NCBI GenBank assembly: GCA_944385195.1
Contig: CALWWH010000032.1
Location: 1 to 10,130 of the forward strand
From: an uncultured Oscillospiraceae bacterium
GTDB taxonomy: Bacteria > Bacillota > Clostridia > Oscillospirales > Oscillospiraceae
Length of the DNA stretch: 10,130 nt
Direction: 5' to 3'
Position numbers and translations under genes: made by a program. Positions 5,924 to 10,130 of this stretch are shown here, one piece after another. The notes under the pieces were generated by a model. That model was not told the origin of the DNA. It worked only from the letters and a program-made list of their open reading frames with translations, and did no database searches. Within the stretch, counting starts at the first letter, position 1, and every line of letters begins with the position of its first letter.

Positions 5924-6219
5924 CAGAGGCGATGTATTATGTGCTCTTGGCCCTGGCGCGGCCTGCCCACGGCTATGCCATGATGCAGCAGATCAGGGTT
6001 CTCTCCAATGGACGGGTGCAGATGGGCCCGGGAACCATGTACGGCCTGCTGACGAAATTGCAGGACCTGGGATGGATCGTCCTGAAAGCGGAGGAGGGCC
6101 GGCGCAAAACCTATGCCCTGACGGAGGATGGGCATACGGCGCTGCTGGCAGAGTACGAGCGGCTGCAGTGCCTGCTTCGCGATGGCGCGTTTTTGAAGGA
6201 AGGAGTGTCGGAGCAATGA
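5920..6219 (+). CDS. PadR family transcriptional regulator (padR1), partner of the DUF2812 gene
   Basis: A 99-residue winged-helix regulator. MTEAMYYVLLALARPAHGYAMMQQI (1-25) is the classic PadR opening (short helix, then HGY). GPGTMYGLLTKLQDLGWI (37-54) is the recognition helix and following turn with the conserved G-T-x-Y-x-x-L-x-x-L-x-x-x-G. RRKTYALTEDGHTAL (61-75) is the wing. It is a short PadR with only part of the C-terminal dimerisation helix region (about 76-95). The start at ATG 5920 is chosen because the frame upstream runs through the promoter; GGGGGTG 5 bases before it is a modest ribosome binding site. It overlaps the next gene by ATGA (6216-6219). PadR-DUF2812 pairs are common in clostridia; such regulators normally repress their own operon until a ligand binds. 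The ligand is unknown. Confidence 0.9.
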   Translation: MTEAMYYVLLALARPAHGYAMMQQIRVLSNGRVQMGPGTMYGLLTKLQDLGWIVLKAEEGRRKTYALTEDGHTALLAEYERLQCLLRDGAFLKEGVSEQ

Positions 6220-7382
6220 ACCACACATGGCGCAGAACCCCTGAGATCTGGGCATTTCAGGAGTCCCGGGCACATTACGCAAAGATGGCGTCCAAGGGTT
6301 GGATGCTGCAAAAACGCGGTACAAAATGGGACCGCTTCATCCGCTGTGCGCCGAAGAAGCTGCAATTCTGGCTGGAACTGACGCGGAACAATCCCGGCGG
6401 CGGCTTTTTTGACGACCCGGACAGAATCCCAGAGGAAAAGCTGGCGCTTTATGAGGAGTGCGGCTGGAAGCTGGTGGCGGAAAACGGCGGCGTTCACATC
6501 TTTGCCGCCCCGGCAGGGGAGGAGATCCCTCAGCCCTATGATATCGACGACCCCCAGCAGGACGAGATGGTGCGGGGATTGCAGAAGTTTTATCGCAGCA
6601 GCCTGATTGGGCTGCTGATCGCCAGCCCCCTGTGCCTGATCATAGCAGTGGCCTTGATGTTTGCACCGCTGCATAAGGCGCTGGGCGGATGGTGGTGGAT
6701 TGTCTTCTGGGCGCTGGTGCTGTTGGAATCGGTCTGGAACAGCTGCTATGGCGTCATCCAGCTGCGCCGCCTGCGCAAACAGTTGCAGCAGGGACAGTGG
6801 CCCGGCGCAAAATCTCACCACGGGTTCAAGGCCGTGAGGCATTTGCTGCGCGCTCTGAGCTTGTTTGCGCTGGTGCTGGGCCTGGGGCTGGTACTGGTCA
6901 GCTGGCGGCATCAGCAGCAGCCGCTGCCGGAGCAGACAACCCTCTACCCGATGCCATCGGAGGTCTTTGAGGTTGAGCGCACGCCGGATGAGGAGACTTT
7001 CCTGGCCGGCATGGCGAGCGTGAAGAGGGTCAATCAGGTCAGCGTGACCTATGCTTGGCCGTTCTTCAAAGTATACGAGATGCGCGAGGCCATCGACGAG
7101 GATCGCATGAACGTGTACCAGGACGTATACGTCCTCCAATTTGAGGGCATGGCCCCGGCCATCGCCCGGGCGCTGATGGCGGACGGAACCTTTGCCGCTG
7201 CGGAGAGTTATGTCCCCGTCGACATTCCGGGACTGGATGCGGCGTGGTACGTCCCTGGCGGGATGGAGTATGTGGCCTACAGGGAAAATTTCGTTGTCTA
7301 TGGGACGATCGCCGGCAACATCGGCGCCGGGGATGAGAACCTGCTGGCCATGTTGGAGGCCACGGCGCTGGTTTGGAACTAA
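6216..7382 (+). CDS. DUF2812 domain-containing membrane protein
   Basis: A 388-residue protein. Residues 1-100 form a DUF2812-type domain: WAFQESRAHYAKMASKGWML (12-31) matches the x-E-x-W-L-x-x-M-A-x-x-G-W-x-L pattern, followed by the beta-rich stretch LQFWLELT (49-56) and YEECGWKLVAENGGVHIF (79-96). Three hydrophobic helices follow at about 130-150, 158-180 and 212-230. With a cytoplasmic N-terminus this puts the last ~155 residues (232-388) outside the membrane; that part has no recognised domain, signal or cysteine motif. ATG 6216 is preceded by AAGGAG 10 bases upstream and overlaps the padR1 stop. The molecular function of the family is not known. Pairing with PadR suggests a membrane protein whose level is set by the regulator, possibly in envelope stress or antimicrobial response, which is inference. 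Confidence 0.85.
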   Translation: MNHTWRRTPEIWAFQESRAHYAKMASKGWMLQKRGTKWDRFIRCAPKKLQFWLELTRNNPGGGFFDDPDRIPEEKLALYEECGWKLVAENGGVHIFAAPAGEEIPQPYDIDDPQQDEMVRGLQKFYRSSLIGLLIASPLCLIIAVALMFAPLHKALGGWWWIVFWALVLLESVWNSCYGVIQLRRLRKQLQQGQWPGAKSHHGFKAVRHLLRALSLFALVLGLGLVLVSWRHQQQPLPEQTTLYPMPSEVFEVERTPDEETFLAGMASVKRVNQVSVTYAWPFFKVYEMREAIDEDRMNVYQDVYVLQFEGMAPAIARALMADGTFAAAESYVPVDIPGLDAAWYVPGGMEYVAYRENFVVYGTIAGNIGAGDENLLAMLEATALVWN

Positions 7383-7386
7383 GACC

Positions 7387-7422
7387 AAGAGGACGCACCA
7401 GACGGTGCGTCCTCTTACTTTT
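7387..7422 (+). terminator. Terminator of the padR1-DUF2812 operon
   Basis: AAGAGGACGCACC (7387-7399) and GGTGCGTCCTCTT (7404-7416) form a perfect 13-bp stem with a 4-base loop, followed by ACTTTT. It starts 4 bases after the DUF2812 stop and ends about 12 bases before the converging bcp stop. It may therefore act in both directions, although the minus side lacks a good T-run. Confidence 0.88.
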
Positions 7423-7428
7423 ACGCGA

Positions 7429-7881
7429 TCAAAGCAGCGCCAAAACCTCGGCGGCGTTGGTGTCTGGCTTGACCTTCGGCATTGCGTGGCGGATGACGCC
7501 ATCCGCATCAATAATATAGGTGCTGCGGACAACGCCCATGCTGACCTTGCCGTAGTTTTTCTTCTCCTGCCAGACGTCGTAAGCCTGGATGGCTTGCAGC
7601 TCGGGATCGGAGAGCAGGACAAAGGGCAGATCATACTTGGCGGCAAACTTTTGGTGAGAGGCCACGGAATCCTTGCTGATGCCGATGACCGTGACGTTCT
7701 TCTCTTGGAAACGGTCGTAGGCCGCTGCATAAGCGCAGGCCTGACGGGTACAGCCAGGGGTGTTGTCCCGGGGATAGAAGTAGAGTACGACCGTCTGACC
7801 GCGAAAATCGGACAGAGAGACAGCGTTGCCATCCTTGTCACTGAGGGTAAAATCAGGCGCCTGGGTGCCGACGGGGAGCAT
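7429..7881 (-). CDS. bcp: Thioredoxin-dependent thiol peroxidase, BCP/PrxQ-type peroxiredoxin
   Basis: A 150-residue cytoplasmic peroxiredoxin that reduces hydrogen peroxide and organic peroxides with electrons from thioredoxin. APDFTLSDKDGNAVSLSDFRG (8-28) is the standard opening. VVLYFYPRDNTPGCTRQAC (31-49) contains the active-site PxxxTxxC with peroxidatic Cys44, and Cys49 five residues later is the resolving cysteine of the Bcp alpha-type. GISKDSVASHQKFAAKYDLPFVLLSD (72-97) and GVVRSTYIIDADGVIR (116-131), with the conserved arginine R119, complete the fold. Length is normal. The ATG at 7881-7879 has AAGGAGG 7 bases upstream, and that site overlaps the stop codon of the dCMP deaminase gene (TAAGGAGG), so the two are surely co-transcribed and probably coupled. 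It is the last gene of the ilvE operon. Confidence 0.95.
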   Translation of the reverse strand: MLPVGTQAPDFTLSDKDGNAVSLSDFRGQTVVLYFYPRDNTPGCTRQACAYAAAYDRFQEKNVTVIGISKDSVASHQKFAAKYDLPFVLLSDPELQAIQAYDVWQEKKNYGKVSMGVVRSTYIIDADGVIRHAMPKVKPDTNAAEVLALL

Positions 7882-7893
7882 AGCATTACCTCC

Positions 7894-8385
7894 TTAGACT
7901 TCGATGTTGGGGAGCAGGGACTCGTCGTCCTCTACCCATTCGGAGACCATGATGACAGTGTACTCCGTGGGGGTATTGCGGATGACCACCCGCTCGATGC
8001 CGGCGTTGATAATCATGCGGCGGCACATAGAGCAGCTGGTGGCATCGGGGATCAGCGGCCCGTCAGCGCTGTCGTCGCGGCCCACCAGATAGAGCGTTGC
8101 ACCGATGCAGTCCCGCCGGGAGGCGGAGATGATGGCGTTGGCCTCTGCGTGGACGCTGCGGCAGAGCTCATAGCGCTCGCCGCTGGGGATGTGCATCTGC
8201 TGGCGAATGCAGTAGCCCAGGTCAACGCAGTTCTTTCGGCCGCGAGGGGCGCCGTTGTAGCCGGTAGAGATGATCTCGTCGGCGCGGACGATGATGGCGC
8301 CGTAGAGACGGCGGCGGCAGGTGCTGCGCTCCAGTACGGTCTGGGCGATGTCCAGATAGTAGTTTTCTTTATCAACGCGCGGCAT
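7894..8385 (-). CDS. Deoxycytidylate (dCMP) deaminase
   Basis: A 163-residue zinc enzyme converting dCMP to dUMP, the substrate of thymidylate synthase. The zinc site is visible as CRSVHAEANAI (75-85, ligand H79 and catalytic E81) and SCSMCRRMIINAG (117-129, ligands C118 and C121). TGYNGAPRG (41-49) is the signature of dCMP deaminases as opposed to cytidine or tRNA deaminases, and the spacing KNC-x(5)-C (C53, C59) is common in this family and may hold structural metal. Related ComEB proteins have the same fold, so the name comEB is an alternative used in Bacilli. ATG 8385 is preceded by GAGGAGGAG. It sits 33 bases after ilvE and 12 bases before bcp, in one transcription unit. The pathway link to its neighbours is not obvious. 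Confidence 0.93.
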   Translation of the reverse strand: MPRVDKENYYLDIAQTVLERSTCRRRLYGAIIVRADEIISTGYNGAPRGRKNCVDLGYCIRQQMHIPSGERYELCRSVHAEANAIISASRRDCIGATLYLVGRDDSADGPLIPDATSCSMCRRMIINAGIERVVIRNTPTEYTVIMVSEWVEDDESLLPNIEV

Positions 8386-8418
8386 GGGTGCTCCTCCTCA
8401 TGTAGTATATTCGGAACG

Positions 8419-9477
8419 TCAGATCTTAACAGACCAGCCGAAAGGATCCTCCCGGCGGCCCCATTGGATGCCGGTCAGCTCGTCGTAGAGCTTTTGGGTC
8501 ACGGGGCCAATCTTGCCGCCGTTGACGGTGAAGTGTTCGCCGTGGAAGCTGAGCTCGCCGATGGGGGAGACGACAGCTGCGGTGCCGGAGCCAAAGGCCT
8601 CCTCCAGGGAGCCGTCGCGGGCGGCGGAGACCAGCTCGTCGACGCTCAGGCGGCGCTCAGAGACAGGATAGCCCCAGCTGCGCAGCAGCTCCAGGCAGGA
8701 CATACGGGTGATGCCGGGCAGAATGCTGCCGGAGAGGGCAGGGGTGACGATCTGGCCGCTGATCTTGAAGAAGACATTCATGGCGCCGACCTCTTCGATA
8801 TATTTGCGCTCCACGCCGTCGAGCCAGAGCACCTGAGAGTAGCCCTGCTTCTCAGCACGGTCACCGGCGCGCAGAGAGGCCGCGTAGTTGCCGCCGCACT
8901 TGGTAAAGCCTGTGCCGCCCCGGACGGCGCGCACATCCTCTTCCTCGATCATGATCTTGACCGGGGCCAGGCCCTCGGGGTAGTAGCTGCCGACGGGGCA
9001 GAGGATGATGGCGAAAAGATAGGTGTGGCTGGCGTGGACGCCGATGTGATTGTCAGTGGCGAAGATAAAGGGGCGGATATAGAGGCTGGTGTCCTTCTCG
9101 CGGGGGACCCAGTCCTGCTCCAGCTTGACCAGCGCCTTGACGGCCTCGACGCAGTCGTCAACGTTAACCTGGGGGATGCACATCCGATCACAGGAGCGGT
9201 TCATGCGCTTGAAGTTCTCCTCCGGGCGGAATAGGCGGATGTCCCCGTTGGGGTCGCGGTAGGCCTTCATGCCCTCAAAGATCTCCTGGGCGTAGTGCAG
9301 AACCGTGCAGGCCGGGTCGATCTGAAAGGGCCCATAGGGCACGATGCGGGGGTCATACCAGCCCTTGCCGGTCTCGTAATTCATGAGGAACATATAATCG
9401 GTCATGTAGGTGCCGAAGGCCACCGGGCCGGTGGGCTTGGGCTTGAAATGGGTCGTGTATTCGTAGCGGATGTTCAT
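8419..9477 (-). CDS. ilvE: Branched-chain amino acid aminotransferase
   Basis: A 352-residue PLP enzyme (fold type IV) that interconverts leucine, isoleucine and valine with their 2-oxo acids, using glutamate/2-oxoglutarate. It is of the long, eukaryote-like BCAT type rather than the short E. coli type. HYAQEIFEGMKAY (61-73) and LFRPEENFKRMNRSCDRM (82-99) form the N-part. RPFIFATDNHIGVHAS (135-150) lines the substrate site. GGTGFTKCGGNYAAS (187-201) carries the PLP lysine K193, followed by QVLWLDGVERKYIEEVGAMNVFF, in which E and MN bind the cofactor. LSGSILPGITRMSCLELLRSWGYPVSERRL and SGTAAVVSPIGEL complete the C-part. The ATG at 9477 has AGGAGG 8 bases upstream. First gene of an operon with the dCMP deaminase gene and bcp; the other ilv genes are not in the window. 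Confidence 0.96.
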   Translation of the reverse strand: MNIRYEYTTHFKPKPTGPVAFGTYMTDYMFLMNYETGKGWYDPRIVPYGPFQIDPACTVLHYAQEIFEGMKAYRDPNGDIRLFRPEENFKRMNRSCDRMCIPQVNVDDCVEAVKALVKLEQDWVPREKDTSLYIRPFIFATDNHIGVHASHTYLFAIILCPVGSYYPEGLAPVKIMIEEEDVRAVRGGTGFTKCGGNYAASLRAGDRAEKQGYSQVLWLDGVERKYIEEVGAMNVFFKISGQIVTPALSGSILPGITRMSCLELLRSWGYPVSERRLSVDELVSAARDGSLEEAFGSGTAAVVSPIGELSFHGEHFTVNGGKIGPVTQKLYDELTGIQWGRREDPFGWSVKI

Positions 9478-9516
9478 ATGCTTTGCCTCCTAGTGTTTTT
9501 AGGCAGCCTCATCGAC

Positions 9517-9538
9517 AGGCCGCAGAGTGGGACGGCCT
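9517..9538 (-). promoter_or_regulatory. Small hairpin in the ilvE leader
   Basis: AGGCCG (9538-9533) and CGGCCT (9522-9517) on the minus strand can pair across a 10-base loop within the roughly 80-base ilvE leader. It has no T-run after it, and no T-box sequence or branched-chain-rich leader peptide is visible. Any regulatory role is therefore uncertain. Confidence 0.25.
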
Positions 9539-9564
9539 ATCTGCAGTGCGCTTCACTTTGTTAA

Positions 9565-9593
9565 ATTATATCACCATCGGATATTTTCCGCAA
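9565..9593 (-). promoter_or_regulatory. Sigma-A promoter of the ilvE-dCMP deaminase-bcp operon
   Basis: Minus-strand TTGCGG (9593-9588), 17 bases, TATAAT (9570-9565), with a TG one base before the -10. Start predicted near 9558, which leaves a leader of about 80 bases. Confidence 0.85.
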
Positions 9594-9636
9594 GTGTCAG
9601 TGTGCAAAAAAACGCAGCGTTTTTTGGATATACCCC

Positions 9637-9665
9637 TTGACATGATATACTACGTGTGATATAGT
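9637..9665 (+). promoter_or_regulatory. Promoter and overlapping operator of the second PadR gene
   Basis: TTGACA (9637-9642), 17 bases, TATAGT (9660-9665). The spacer and -10 contain symmetric and repeated elements: ATACTA (9647-9652) and TAGTAT (9662-9667) are an inverted repeat with a 9-base gap, and GATATA occurs at 9644 and 9658 in direct orientation. Both overlap the polymerase site, as expected for PadR autorepression. The region aligns with the padR1 control region. Confidence 0.78.
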
Positions 9666-9685
9666 ATAACGCAAGGAGGGATATT

Positions 9686-10015
9686 ATGTTAGATGTACAA
9701 CTCAAGCGCGGCTTGCTGGATATCTGCGTCCTGCGCTGCATCGCCGACGGCGACAGCTATGGCTACCAGATCATCCGCCAGTTGGAAGACAGCATTGTCA
9801 TCTCCGAGTCCACGCTCTATCCTATTTTAAAACGCCTGGAGAGCGCCGGGGCGCTGGAGACCTATTCTGTCGAACACAACAGCCGCCTGCGCCGGTTTTA
9901 CCACATCACCGACCACGGGCGGGAGAAAATCGCCGACTTCTTGGAAAGTTGGCCAGAGATTATGAAAATCTATGAATTTATCAGCCGGGAGGAGACACAC
10001 CATGACGAAACGTGA
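9686..10015 (+). CDS. PadR family transcriptional regulator (padR2), partner of the DUF1700 gene
   Basis: A 109-residue winged-helix repressor of the short PadR class. MLDVQLKRGLLDICVLRCIADGDSYGYQI (1-29) is the N-terminal helix pair with the conserved YGY. SESTLYPILKRLESAGALE (40-58) is the recognition helix, and RLRRFYHITDHGREKI (67-82) is the wing. Residues 83-102 form the C-terminal dimer helix. ATG 9686 is preceded by AAGGAGGG (9673-9680). It belongs to a different branch from padR1: this one has the SxxTLYPxLKRLE form typical of regulators placed before DUF1700 genes, and overlaps that gene by 14 bases. It probably represses its own operon; the inducer is unknown. Confidence 0.93.
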   Translation: MLDVQLKRGLLDICVLRCIADGDSYGYQIIRQLEDSIVISESTLYPILKRLESAGALETYSVEHNSRLRRFYHITDHGREKIADFLESWPEIMKIYEFISREETHHDET

Positions 10016-10130
10016 ATTTTTAAAGCAGCTGAGGGCTTGCCTGAGCCAGTTAAATCAGTCGGACCGGGATCAGGTTTTGTTCTACTGGTCCGAGGCCATC
10101 GATGACAGGCTGGAGTCCGGCATGACGGAA
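10002..10130 (+). CDS. DUF1700/HAAS-domain membrane protein, N-terminal fragment (3' end outside window)
   Basis: The first 43 codons of a gene that runs off the window. MTKREFLKQLRACLSQLNQSD, then YWSEAIDDRLESGMTE, matches the helical N-terminal region of DUF1700 (HAAS) proteins, with the E/K-F-L-x-x-L-x-x-x-L start and the Y-[YW]-x-E-x-[IL]-D-D-x-x-E-x-G motif. Such proteins usually continue into several membrane helices and are encoded directly behind a PadR gene, as here. ATG 10002 has GGAGGA 8 bases upstream and overlaps padR2 by 14 bases. The membrane part cannot be seen. Confidence 0.82.
   Translation, partial: MTKREFLKQLRACLSQLNQSDRDQVLFYWSEAIDDRLESGMTE

Noticed and set aside
6111..7886. 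591-codon open frame on the minus strand
   Set aside because: Antisense to the DUF2812 gene and end of padR1, and it crosses the strong terminator at 7387-7422; no recognisable motifs and a composition like a shadow frame.
7192..9234. Very long open frame (680 codons) on the plus strand
   Set aside because: It lies antisense to bcp, the dCMP deaminase and ilvE genes, all with clear family motifs and ribosome binding sites. Its protein has the Ala/Asp/Gly-rich composition of a reverse-strand shadow in GC-rich DNA.
9478..9560. T-box or attenuator control of ilvE
   Set aside because: The leader is only about 80 bases, has no T-box core sequence, no terminator with a T-run, and no leader peptide rich in Leu, Ile or Val codons.
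1..10130. CRISPR arrays, tRNA/rRNA genes, insertion sequences, prophage
   Set aside because: No spaced identical repeats, no transposase or integrase frames, no terminal inverted repeats and no RNA gene signatures were seen on either strand.

Overview
The window looks like chromosomal DNA from a GC-rich Firmicute, most likely a clostridial gut commensal of the Oscillospiraceae/Flavonifractor type. This is an inference from several signs. Strong AGGAGG-type ribosome binding sites and sigma-A promoters with 17-base spacers stand out as AT-rich islands in GC-rich DNA. The gene content also fits: a CD1871A-type CXXC small protein next to a polyferredoxin, two PadR modules paired with DUF2812 and DUF1700, and a VanW/YoaR-like wall protein. 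No phage, insertion sequence, tRNA, rRNA or CRISPR array was seen.

Layout. At the left edge is the 3' end of a LacZ-like beta-galactosidase (+), closed by a hairpin terminator shared with the operon that faces it. That operon (-, 3019 to 644) has three overlapping genes: a MATE efflux transporter, a 48-residue CXXC protein that is easily missed, and a membrane polyferredoxin of the NapH/YccM type starting at TTG. It has a clear promoter with two palindromes at the -10 and start site. Next, each as its own unit on the minus strand, come a VanW/G5-type membrane-anchored protein with an acidic proline-rich tail (5063 to 3183) and an unrecognised 143-residue protein (5690 to 5259). The latter appears to contain two related halves.

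Divergent from it (+) is a PadR regulator and a DUF2812 membrane protein (5920 to 7382), behind a consensus promoter and a 15-codon leader frame that overlaps the padR start by ATGA. A perfect 13-bp terminator hairpin ends this unit. A second minus-strand operon follows: ilvE, dCMP deaminase, bcp (9477 to 7429). Divergent from ilvE, at the right edge, is a second PadR gene followed by the start of a DUF1700/HAAS membrane-protein gene.

How the parts relate. Most of the window is ordinary housekeeping: lactose hydrolysis, branched-chain amino acid transamination, dUMP supply, peroxide defence and drug efflux. The most distinctive feature is the pair of PadR/membrane-protein modules. Their promoter-leader regions share GATATA-type elements and the same GCAAGGAGGGAT ribosome-binding block, which suggests autoregulation and possibly cross-regulation. 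I found no convincing wholly new system. The best leads are the padR1 leader/frameshift, the twin PadR control regions, the overlapping MATE-CXXC-polyferredoxin operon and the duplicated hypothetical protein.
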